Both the position numbers and the translations under genes were made by a program. A stretch of DNA of 64,000 bases from Tenebrio molitor (Eukaryota > Arthropoda > Insecta > Coleoptera > Tenebrionidae): NCBI RefSeq assembly GCF_963966145.1, contig NC_091056.1, forward strand, positions 1,550,001 through 1,614,000, in the 5' to 3' direction. Below, in pieces: positions 55,217 through 64,000 of the stretch. The first letter of the stretch is position 1. The number at the start of each line of letters is the position of its first letter. A model generated the notes under the pieces. It saw nothing but the letters and a program-made list of their open reading frames with translations, was not told where the DNA came from and did not search any database.

Positions 55217-55573
55217 CTATGGCGGACAATAAATTTAGGCCGGCCTGTCATTGGCTTGACATCAAAATGTGAAGCTGGCATTATGTTCAACTAACCCCAT
55301 TTTGGATTTTTGTCATTCTTGTCATCGTGACAGCGATAATCAAAATTAAAATTGGGAAAAGAAGCGTGCACCAGAGAGAAGTGCTAGTACAAATCAGTTA
55401 TGCTAGTGCGTCATGATCTGTAAGTTACGAAAAGGGCGAAGGAAACGCCAAACAGCTTGAAAACCTTCAGTTTGACAACTGACACATCAGTCATAATGAC
55501 AATAAATGGCCGGTTGCATTGACTTTTTTGAAATGTCAGAAATTTGCCGGCCTAAATTTATTGTCCGCCACAG
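55217..55573. repeat. MITE, CTRTGGCGGACAATAAATTT ends
   Basis: Inverted ends are perfect over at least 24 bp (GGCGGACAATAAATTTAGGC). TA lies at 55215-55216 and 55574-55575. 357 bp, no supported gene. Confidence 0.85.
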
Positions 55574-56103
55574 TACTTGGAGCATATGTATTCTCAGCCC
55601 GCTCACAAATACAGCAAAAAATTGCTGTGGAATCCACAGCCCTTTGTTTTTGCTCCTATAAACATACAAGAAAAAAATGTTTTTTATGAATAAGAAGTAA
55701 AATAACATCACTTATATATTAAGGTGAATCGCAACAAAATTTATTAAACTAAATGCCAACAGATATGTATTAAGAATTACATAGGTACATAAATACTTTT
55801 TCCATTGTGCTATTTTTTGCACTATATACTTTTATAAAAGTTGCAGTTTTTATATATTATCTCCACTGATAAGTAGGCTTTAGATAGCAAAATTAAACTC
55901 TGACAGTCAAACTCTGACAGTCTCAGGAAAGATGCGTTTACTTCGAAAAGCTTACGAATACGAGTGAAGTAAGCAGCAGGAATTGAAAATGGGTGAAACA
56001 TCTGGTGTTCGACCGTCAATTTCTTTATGTTCTAGGTACCTGTGGGTACCTCGTGGTCTACCTGTAGTACAGGTAGGTCCAGGTAGTAGTGACGAAGATA
56101 TAT

Positions 56104-56356
56104 CTGTGGCGGTCGTGAAAAAGTAGGTAAGTCAAATAATTTCAAAAATGAGTTAACGATGTTTACACCTTAATAATAAATCATGGAGTTAAATAATTCT
56201 GATTTTCACAGTTTAAAATTACTTATATTGAAAGCAAGTACAGGTAGAAAGAAGTTTCTATTTAATTACAGGATTTTAGGAATGATGTGGAATTTTGAAT
56301 CGTTGCCCTGAAAAATTAACATTTTCGACTTACCTACTTTTTCACGACCGCCACAG
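56104..56356. repeat. MITE, CTGTGGCGGTCGTG ends
   Basis: Inverted ends of about 33 bp are essentially perfect (CTGTGGCGGTCGTGAAAAAG). TAT/ATA flanks allow a TA target duplication. 253 bp. The high identity of the arms suggests a recent copy. Confidence 0.85.
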
Positions 56357-56370
56357 ATATACAAATAATA

Positions 56371-57070
56371 ATGGGTGCAACTGAACTGCGCACAAAACTC
56401 ATTAGATCCTTAATCCAACACTCGAACTGCGCTCAAGAAATTTACTCTACCTGAACTGACCTTTACAAACACCTAAACTGCGCTCAGTATCCAAAGGGAT
56501 TCGAGAGATGATATTGATAAAAACACGTTTTCCATATTTACCCTTTCAGTAAAACTAAAATTCACAAATAACTTAGTTACTTATAATTCCCTTATTTATA
56601 ATTTTTTCTCAACTTCTTACCACTCCTTCCAGCGCCCAGTAAACGTTTTCTGAAAATTTTTATTGGTCATCGTCTCATCGTCCTTCTCGGTTCTCCTATC
56701 TGAATGTTCAATGGACAACTATTTAATCTTTTGACCTCCCGATAGTTGATAGTTAAATTCTTTTTGGAAATTGAAAATGTTGGTTTATGATGCTGCTTCT
56801 AATAATTCCGCCGACAAGTACCTACTTTCGGTACGTACAATTCTCAAACAATTGGTTAAATCCCATCATTCGACGTCTATTTGTCGCCGTCCTGTGGCAA
56901 AACCCACAGGAGGGCAAAACCCACAGGAGGCAACGTGGAACCAAGTAAATGTATAATCAATTTAGTAAGTACCTGCATAAGTGCTGAGCGCAGTTCAGTT
57001 GAGGATTAAGCAACCCTTCTAATGACCTGACTACCTGTTCCTAATCTGTGCGCAGTTCGAATGCCTCCAT
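56371..57070. mobile_element. hAT-like non-autonomous element with AACTGCGCWCA motifs
   Basis: The element is flanked by AATAATA (56364-56370 and 57071-57077), 7 bp or more. Short ends ATGGRKGCA are followed on both sides by repeated RAACTGCGCWCA words (three on the left, two on the right in inverted orientation). Repeated subterminal motifs and a 7-8-bp duplication fit hAT. There is no transposase frame. A duplicated GGCAAAACCCACAGGAG occurs at about 56897-56931. Confidence 0.6.
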
Positions 57071-57077
57071 AATAATA

Positions 57078-57780
57078 GATGTATTTAATCGTATATACAT
57101 AACGCATACATATTTGTCGCAGCGATGTCAAATTGAAGTACTAAATTGCAGCACGCGGTTAGTTTGGGTCTTAATAACCTGATGTAAACTGCAGCGCTTA
57201 TAATCTTAATAAGGGGTCGGCTTATCATTTAGAAATTTTCAGGTAGCACTGCACTTCTCAGTTCATTACGCAGATGTATCAAAGGTGTACATGATGCTCT
57301 TGAATCGATTCAAATTAAAACTAATCGAAATCAGGATTTTCTTCAGGTGAATGACAAAAGAAAAACATTATAATTTTTTCTTGCCACAAAAATTTGAAAG
57401 TTTTGTCAACATCGTCAAAAATTTACGCGGACGGTACGTTTTCACACTGTACAAATTTTTTTAAACAATTATTTACTGTTCAGGGATATAAAAATATAAT
57501 TTACCTTCCAATGATTTCGAAGAAAATTTTGTTTCCCGTTACTATTCTCTTTTCCGAAAATTGCAGACTTTGCAGATGATTAATTAGTTATCTCCTTAAA
57601 AGTCCCAGGTAAGGGATAGTTATTATTTATAATCGTCTACCTGCCCACTCCCTGGGGGGTAAAATGACAAGGGCTGCTATTTACTTATTTGGAAATCAGT
57701 ACCTGCTTCCCCTAAAAGATTAAGACTTGACCGCCGCTGCAATTTGATACTGCCCATTTGTCGATTCTCATTATACCGCA
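57078..57780. other. No gene identified
   Basis: AT-rich with small frames lacking family motifs. No paired repeats were found. Confidence 0.4.
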
Positions 57781-57784
57781 TTTT

Positions 57785-58150
57785 TATAATAATAATAATA
57801 ATTATTATTAATTGGAGGAATAGAGGCATTAGTCTGTTTTATTCCCAGAAATTAACTTAGCAAGCTTTAGTGTAGGATTTCCAACAGATGTATTTCACTG
57901 TTTGCTCCGTTCGAGTCGCGGCCGGGCCGCCTATAAGCACTACTTAATTGTAATTATGACCATAAATTTCCAGAGGATATTTTTGTAATTTATTTTTAAA
58001 AACAACTACACTGTTTGATTCAACTATGCCATTGTTTAAGCTGTTCCACGACAGAAAGACACGAATGGGTAAAAAATGTTCTCTGCATTTGGTTTTATGT
58101 TGCATTTTTATTATGTTTTTGTGTTGTAAAAATTGTTTTTTTACTAGAAA
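57785..58150 (-). pseudogene. 3' end of a CR1-like LINE with AAT tail
   Basis: The minus strand reads KTKCREHFLPIRVFLSWNSL, then NSVVVFKNKLQKYPLEIYG, the usual last block of CR1/Jockey RTs (R...WN-L...V..S...FK..L). It is followed after about 150 bp by a run of AAT/ATT units (57786-57812). 5' truncated. Confidence 0.65.
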
Positions 58151-58400
58151 TTTTAACTTAACAACTACTCTTTATACTTCAGTTTCCATATAAAAAAATC
58201 TTTGGGATAAATATCGTGGAAAACGGATTTTTTTCTATAAATAGCAAATTATTGTTTAAACAATATAAATATTTACGTGCCCTAACCAAAATGTTTCTGA
58301 TTTCAAATAATATATAAATGCACACATTAAAAAAAAATCATCAAAATCGGAGCTGTTTCTGAGGATTAAGAAGTAAAAACCTTCATTGACTCGACTAAGT

Positions 58401-58914
58401 AGAAATACACTTGCGCGTAATCATTCGATTATTTTCTTACAGTAAAATAAATAAGGTTGTTTTACGTCAAAAATAAAACCAGATTTTATAAGAAAATATT
58501 AATATAATCTACTTATAAATCAGTAGGTACGTAACAGAGAGGTAATTACAAATTCATCAAATTAAGTTTTCTATTTTTTTTTGTCGCTACTTTTAAAATC
58601 AAAATTACTAAATTTCATTACATAAAATAATCTGAACCTTATAAATGATTTAACCAAGTAGTCTAATGGGAACTATTTACATGGGTGAACAAACTCAAGT
58701 GAATTTAAGAAACAATATACAGAGTGATCAACAAGAAACCAAATCATGAGTGCTACCTCATCTTTTATTTTATCGAAACGTACGTCGTATACTAATCAGA
58801 CACTTTTATATACTTGCTGTGCTTGTTGGTTGCCTACCTCTCAAAAATCTATTATCAATTGCCTTTATAAATTTTTTGTAATTCATGAATAATGGATTTA
58901 AAAGAAAGTTATTA
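58401..58914. other. No gene identified
   Basis: AT-rich spacer. ACAGAGTGATCAACAAGAAACC near 58720 resembles a common insect repeat start, but no partner end was found. Confidence 0.35.
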
Positions 58915-59363
58915 TTAATTATTATTTTAAATAAACAACAAAAGCAAGCATATCTTTTAGATATAGCTGTTCCAAATTCACACAATATAACACAGACATA
59001 TAATATAAAAATTAATAAATATTTAGAACTCTCCGTTGAGAAATCTTTGGTGTTTAGAAAAAATTTCGATTTTACCATTTATAATTTCAGCAACAGGAAT
59101 AGTACCGCAATCTCTTTTTAAAAATTTAGGACTTAGAGAATACATTGGTGGTTGAAATTCAAAAAGGTATTTTATTATACTCATGTCACATCGTGAGGAA
59201 ATTCCTTAACATTGACACAGAACATAAAACACAAAAAAGTCAAAATGTGGAGGCGAGACGCCGGTAATTATGTTGATAAGCACTGCGCTATTACTTGATA
59301 GTATTATCCGTAATAGTGTATGTACTCCGGCAAAATTGCCGTGCCGCCGGGTGGAGGTGGGAT
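58915..59363 (+). mobile_element. 3'-terminal LINE fragment, copy d
   Basis: The plus strand reads ILNKQQKQAYLLDIAVPNSH, KINKYLELSV, shifted scraps of FDFTIYNFSNRNSTA, then the 3' UTR with CATCGTGAGGAAATTCCTTA. The end is the GGCAAAATTGCC palindrome and GGTGGAGGTGGGAT at 59363. It is the longest of the four copies and includes the complete 3' end. Confidence 0.82.
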
Positions 59364-59584
59364 AGTAGAATTATTTATTACTGATTAAGGAAAAAACACA
59401 CAGTTACATAAAATTCCTTCATAAAGCACGTAATCTTTGGTTACAAAATTTTAAAAGTAATTATTTTTCATAATTCTTTGTTTTGTTGTTTTCTGTAAGA
59501 AAAGTGCTAAAGTAATTATTCTCTCATTTTTGGTTAATTGAGAACTTACTCGTATCTTTTCTACCAGTTTAAAACATTTAAATT

Positions 59585-59900
59585 ACTCCGAGGTCGCGGT
59601 CCCGATGCTAGTGGGTTCGAATCCCACCGAAGGGGGAGGATTTTTTCAAAGGAAGGAACCTCCGCCCGGCCATGGATGTGTGTGTATGTCTATCAGGGGC
59701 TGACGGTAGGGTGGTGGAAGGAAGAATCAACACTCTTTCGGCCACCACCGCGAGGTCAGCACGGGTTCGAGTCCCGTCGGGAAGGGTGCCCATGGGTGTA
59801 TAAATGTTGTTGTGTATGTCTGTGAATGTGAGGTGGAATGGGCGTGGGTGGCCGGGGAAAGTGCCCCGGAGCCCCGTCGCATCACCGATAGGCAAAGGAA
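59585..59900 (+). repeat. tRNA-like SINE or tRNA pseudogene pair
   Basis: Two perfect T-arm-like hairpins with internal B boxes occur 150 bp apart: GTGGGTTCGAATCCCAC (59611-59627) and ACGGGTTCGAGTCCCGT (59761-59777). Each is followed by a GTGTATGTCT word. No clear A box or cloverleaf was found, so these are likely parts of tRNA-derived SINE units, not working tRNAs. This segment is far more GC-rich than its surroundings. Confidence 0.6.
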
Positions 59901-60059
59901 CAAGGAACATGAATTGGAAAAACGGCCGACCGAAAGGTACCGTAAAAGCCTTATGAAGCTGTCAGGTGAAATGGATTGCCAAAATTCATTTATGATGAAA
60001 ATTTGTTTAAGGTAATGTGTGGGTTTTATTTCTTGCAACACACAAGGGAAACAAATTAA

Positions 60060-60423
60060 TATCCTCCTTCAAAATTTTTGCGATAAGTGCCATAACTCAA
60101 TTTAACTTGCTGTCTTAAACGCCTTATGGAAGTTGAGGGATGTTGCTTGATAATTTGTCGAACATTTTGCACCATTTCTAAAATTTGAACCGAGGACTGA
60201 CCTGACTTCTTCTTAATGATGGACTATAATTCGCTAAAATTAGGTAACATAATTTTAAGACATTGATAAACTTGTTGATAACCAATACCATCAGGTTCGG
60301 ACATCTGGCTTGAAATTCTTCAGTGTAAGGGGGTACAAAGTAAGGCCAGTCTTCACTTTCTTGTTTCACCCTCTTTCGAAAATAATGTAATAAAAATGCC
60401 TTCTCTTTAATGGTAAAACCCAT
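60060..60423 (-). pseudogene. Mariner/IS630-type HTH fragment, a third lineage
   Basis: A start codon at 60423 opens FTIKEKAFLLHYFRKRVKQE, YTEEFQARCPNLMV and later, in another frame, VQNVRQIIKQHPSTSIRRLR and QQVKLSYGTYRKNF. The order matches the N-terminal HTH domain of copies A/B (FTEHQKRCMLETYF ... QPNTSIRHLQ), but the sequences are clearly diverged. The catalytic domain is missing. Confidence 0.7.
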
Positions 60424-60900
60424 TTTACAACTTACTCTGGGATAACTATTGCTTACAATTTCAATAAACGTCTGTAAATATTGCCGAAATCTAAGATTTG
60501 TTTTCTAGGTTAAATCACTTAAATTGTCAACAACAACAACAACCTTGAATTTTGAAATGTGACATTTCAACGAAACATCTCCGTACCAGTGGCGTCGCGT
60601 TTGGCAATAAAGCTGATAATTTACTTACTCTTGTTTATCTTATAAATTGTTTCCCTTATCTTATAATAATAATAAAATGCACAATTATAATTCCAACGTC
60701 TAAAATTCATGAGGTATGATTTATTATAAAGTAGAGTTTGAGACCACAAATTGTCTACGGCCATGCTTTGAACGCTTATTTGCGTATGATTCTGCTACGA
60801 CGTGACCGATAATTTGCAACGCTTGCTCTGATTTGGATTCTTGTTGGTCACTCTGTAGTCTGTAACCCACACTATCTAAGACAATTGCACAGAAACATGT

Positions 60901-62310
60901 TTAAAAAATAATTTTTGTAAACTTTCGTGAGGCACGAAATAAATTGTTATCTGTGTTGTATGCTTTAAACTGTGTAAATGCATTGCTGTTGTCTAATTTA
61001 GAAGTCGCTGTTGCAAAATTTTGACAAATGTCGCAAGCATGTATCGTCAAGCATTTGTTAATTAGGTGTCCACATATATACTTGAATGCATTCTGTTCTG
61101 GAAGCGTCATGTCATGATAGTCCCACTTGCCTACATCGAAGGGGGTGTCGTTGATGAGTTGTAACGAAGGCGTAACATTTTCCATGGGAGAAAAGTTTCC
61201 TAAATTAGTGATACTGATAAGTGATAAGTGATAAGCGATCCAAAATTTTCAGCATAGTTCTTATGTTCTGTATGAAAGAAATTGGTAAAAAACATTTTTT
61301 TTTAAATGCTGGAGTGAATTGAATCGGTGTTGGATTAAGGTCATTTCCACATTGTTGTCTTACACTGCCAAAAAATTTTTCTAAAGCGTCTTGGTTAATT
61401 CTTCTTGTAAAGAGAAAACAAAAGCCTTCTTCTTTTAAAACAGCGTGCATTCCTCTTAAGGCATTAATTGTAATTTTCCAGCAATGAATAAATTTCATAT
61501 AATTAGTTACATTTTTACCATCTTTATTGAAAACCATTAATTTATCCAGAAATATTAATGTTTCTTCTAAAAACTCCACTTGAAAGGGAGTTTGTGAAAT
61601 TGTTTGGTGCTCCCATATTGTGATGAAATAAAACAAATCGAATAATTTGTCAAATCGCGCAACAAACAGTTTCGTCCCAATGGCTTTTTGAGGTAAACTT
61701 CCCAAAAGAATATATGTCTCGAGTCCCGCGGCCACCGACGCACTCAAAAAACCTGAGTGGCAAATTTGACACGCATTTCCTCGAAGTTAGTGGGTTGTAT
61801 GTGTGACTTTGTCAATTTTGGGGCGATACGATTCTGATCTTTGCTGTAAAACTCTTCAATATAATTCCAAGAAGTACATCGGTCGTCCCACTTGAAAACA
61901 TTTTTCATAAAATTGTTTCTTGTCGCTTATATGAGATGTGGAGGGTCAAAATAAAAAAATATATTCTTCTTTGAGTCTAAATCAAAAGAAGGATTTTCAG
62001 CTGTGATCCCCAGTATATTTGACAGATCAATAAAATTGGAACCCATGTCGGTAACAACGGCCTTAACATCTCAAAGTTTATAACACTGAGTTCTTTAATA
62101 AATTTTTCTATGACATCATTAATTTGTGTCGCAGTCATATTCGTTTAAAAAAAAAATAGCCCAGTGGCTGCTTCCAGTTGGATCTAATGCCTTTCACCAT
62201 GATCGTTGCAACACTTGTAGCAGGCGAAAGAGTTTTGGTTGTTCCATCATCATCAAGACCAATAACTGTATCAGGACGAATGGCGCATATTTTGAGCATT
62301 TGTTATGATT
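60901..62310 (-). pseudogene. P-element/THAP9-type transposase remnant
   Basis: The minus strand reads GLDDDGTTKTLSPATSVATI, VKGIRSNWKQPLGYFF (about 62200) and VVTDMGSNFIDLSNILGIT (about 62050, first catalytic Asp region). Then come FDPPHL, NNFMKNVFKWDDR, APKLTKSHIQPTNFEEMRVK, the long frame 61747-61205 with FLFTRRINQDALEKFFGSVR and NPTPIQFTPAFKK, and 61185-60901 with AFKYICGHLINKCL. These blocks in this order define P-type transposases. Frame breaks occur near 62140, 61930 and 61750. The N-terminal THAP finger and inverted ends were not found here; the THAP remnant at 39.5-40.3 kb is too far away to belong. Confidence 0.85.
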
Positions 62311-63187
62311 TTATTTGTTGTATGTTTTGATTTATCCTTTTAATTACATTTTTTTATTTTTTTTTCGAAGCAAGAAGACTTTAATTTGTTGATGAAATGA
62401 GGTATCTACTAATTCACCAGGTTTCATGAAATTACTATGCTGAAACAACTAAGGAAAAGTTTCGATTCCAAGGATATAACCTTTGATTTTATATTACTAG
62501 ATTGGCCACCAATGGAACCAGTTTTCCGCAAACTTTTGGATGCGGATACCAGAGGGAGCGCCTATTACCGCTGTGTGAATTCGGTTAGACATACGTTACG
62601 TTTCTGTCGCCAGAATAAGCTTGTCGTAACTTGAATAAAGCCCGGAGTTCGGAGTATCGCACTATCGAGTCGAAATTCGAAATGTTTCCAGAACACGACG
62701 GGAACAGACGAGGCGACGAGTTGCTGTTTAAAATATTACTGGTCGTATAACGCAATGCGTTTTATTTCATACTGTAATCACTAAATCATTGTTTTAGTTT
62801 AAAAAATTATTATAAAATTAATTTTCTAGTATCAATGGTAACTGTTAGTGTGTTGCCTTTTTACGTTATGTATCTCAGGAAACTAACACGAAATATGTAG
62901 TGCTTTGTGTATTAAGAACGCAAAGTGATACATTGTTGATTGAAAAATTGACAATGTACTATTGGGAGCATGGAATTTCGGGCAGCTATTTATGTCATTT
63001 AAAAAAACCCAATATACTCTAAGCTTTATTGTCATAAATGTCATAACAATAAATTTTGACGAAATAAACTGCCACAGTTATGCACAATTATTTTACATTT
63101 TAGTTATTACAGTCACGGACAGAAAAAAGTGGAACAAGTCTTATTACGAAATGTAACTAAAATTGAGTTAAGTAAACTTGGCTTACT
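62311..63187. other. No gene identified
   Basis: A plus-strand frame at 62437-62634 (DFILLDWPPMEPVFRKLLDA) has protein-like composition but no recognised family. GAATTTCGGGCAG at about 62967 also occurs at 40586, perhaps from a shared repeat. Confidence 0.35.
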
Positions 63188-63209
63188 GTAATAAATAAAT
63201 AAATAAATA
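63188..63209 (+). repeat. (AATA)n microsatellite
   Basis: About five AATA units directly precede the Tc1-like left end; the final TA (63208-63209) serves as its target. Confidence 0.8.
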
Positions 63210-64000
63210 CACTGCGCCGCAAAATTATCGCATAAAGTAAAAATGAACCGTAGTTTTTTGTATTTTACTTCTTCTGCAATTTCCTTATGCTGAATATCTT
63301 ATTTAATCGTATTTCTTTTGTTTAGTAGCAAAAATCGCCATGTTGATATCTTCTAAAGTTGTTTATTATGAAAAGTTTGAATTAGTGTTATTAGTGAATT
63401 TCGTGAAGCATTTTGATTGTGGATTTGAGAGACGGTTAGTAAGAAGTTTTGGTTCCTTCAGTCATAAATTTTGGAAATGAATCCCTACAAAGGTTTAAGT
63501 TGACATACAACAGCCGAACAATGTGTACAAATTGTTGTGCTACGAAGGCGGTATTAATCAACAAGATATTGCAAATGGTCTTGATCTGCACCAGTCAACG
63601 GTATCTAGAGTTTTGCGTCGTTTCCACGAGACAGGAGAATACTCAAGAAGACCTGGACAAGGACGCAAGTTATGACTTTAGGAAGATATCAATTCCAAAT
63701 TAGTGCAAATACTGTTAGAAAAAGACTTGCTGAACACGATTTAAGGCCCAGGATACCAGCAAGGGGCCCACAGTTAACAGCGGCTCACCGAAGAGTACGA
63801 TTGCTGTTTACCCAAAATCACGTTGATTGGGAATTGAATCAATGGGGTTAGTAACGTTCTCTGACGAGTCCAGATTTTGCCTGGATCAAAGTGACAGACG
63901 TGTCCGGGTGAACCGATGCTCAGGAGAGCGATATGCTACTGTAACATTATCCCGAAAATCAATTTTGGAAGAGGTTCCGTTATGGTTTGAGCAGGTGTCA
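63210..64000 (+). mobile_element. Tc1-like transposon, 5' part (continues beyond the window)
   Basis: It starts after TA with CACTGCGCCGCAAAATTATC, a typical Tc1-type end. The plus-strand transposase, in several frames, reads AEQCVQIVVLRRRY, QQDIANGLDLHQSTVSRVLR, RFHETGEYSRRPGQGRKL, ISANTVRKRLAEHDLRPRIP, LTAAHRRVRLLFTQNHVDWE and, after an extra base, VTFSDESRFCLDQSDRRVRV (first catalytic Asp). Stops after RRRY, after GQGRK-L and at NQWG show it is defective. The second Asp and Glu would lie past 64000. Confidence 0.85.

Larger units (their letters stand above)
53786..58397. mobile_element. 4.6-kb interval bounded by ~185-bp inverted repeats
   Basis: The left arm 53786-53978 and right arm 58216-58397 start TAGTCGAGTCAATRAAG and share CAGAAACAGCTCCGATTTTG and TTATATTGTTTAAACAATAA. 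Each is flanked by AGT (53783-53785, 58398-58400), so this may be one DNA transposon with long TIRs; two inverted copies of a repeat is the alternative. The interior has no transposase, only MITEs, a hAT-like element and a LINE end. Confidence 0.6.

Noticed and set aside
59611..59777. Functional tRNA genes
   Set aside because: Only the T-arm is well formed; no acceptor stem, anticodon arm or A box can be drawn at the right spacing.
62437..62634. A small host gene (65 codons)
   Set aside because: No homology, splice signals or codon evidence; the length is within chance for this window.
1..64000. CRISPR arrays or bacterial mobile systems
   Set aside because: No regularly spaced identical repeats; introns, LINEs, LTR elements and rRNA are clearly eukaryotic.

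Overview
The window is eukaryotic, AT-rich and almost entirely repetitive. It looks like an arthropod genome, most likely an insect and possibly a beetle (the order is inference). The evidence is R2 retrotransposons beside 28S rRNA sequence, CR1/Jockey-type, gypsy and BEL elements, and DNA transposons of the mariner/Tc1, hAT, piggyBac, PIF/Harbinger-like, P and MULE types. Short spliceosomal introns (53-113 bp) can be read in three remnants. I see no convincing intact host gene, no bacterial-type operon and no CRISPR.

Layout. 0.2-2.3 kb: a hAT-like element with an 8-bp target duplication, carrying three MITEs, then another MITE. 3-6.2 kb: a MULE-type gene split by a mariner with a precise TA duplication. 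7-11 kb: a LINE 3' end, a GC-rich stretch with an inverted repeat, an IS630/mariner C-terminus and a fragment of an unnamed arthropod protein family. 11.15-16.84 kb: two degenerate R2 elements head to tail, bounded by 28S rRNA sequence ending at the R2 target site on both sides. 17-19.1 kb: a long-TIR DNA element with TTA duplications. 19.3-31.0 kb: a four-level nest, in which a family ORF is interrupted by a CR1-like LINE, that LINE by a PIF-like element, and that element by a young gypsy element. 31.3-33.3 kb: a 5'-truncated LINE with a 24-bp target duplication and an open 609-codon RT frame. 33.8-38.7 kb: hAT, R2 and piggyBac fragments and a second mariner copy.

39.5-42.1 kb: a THAP-domain remnant, MITEs and a fold-back. 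43-46.1 kb: a piggyBac pierced by a LINE fragment and a pogo/Tigger end, then a spliced hAT remnant. 46-49 kb: inverted repeats, two MULE fragments and a degraded LINE endonuclease domain. 49.2-53.8 kb: a LINE with a YMDD-type RT and restriction-like endonuclease, a CR1-like fragment and a BEL gag fragment. 53.8-58.4 kb: a 4.6-kb interval bounded by ~185-bp inverted repeats and filled with MITEs. 58.9-64 kb: a LINE 3' end, a tRNA-like SINE, a mariner HTH fragment, a P-element transposase remnant and the start of a Tc1-like element that runs off the window.

The region acts as a graveyard where mobile elements inserted into one another. Insertion order can often be read directly, because reading frames resume across the inserts. 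The most informative locus is the 28S/R2 composite; the best candidates for recent activity are the gypsy element (LTRs differ at 2 of 196 positions) and the 609-codon LINE.
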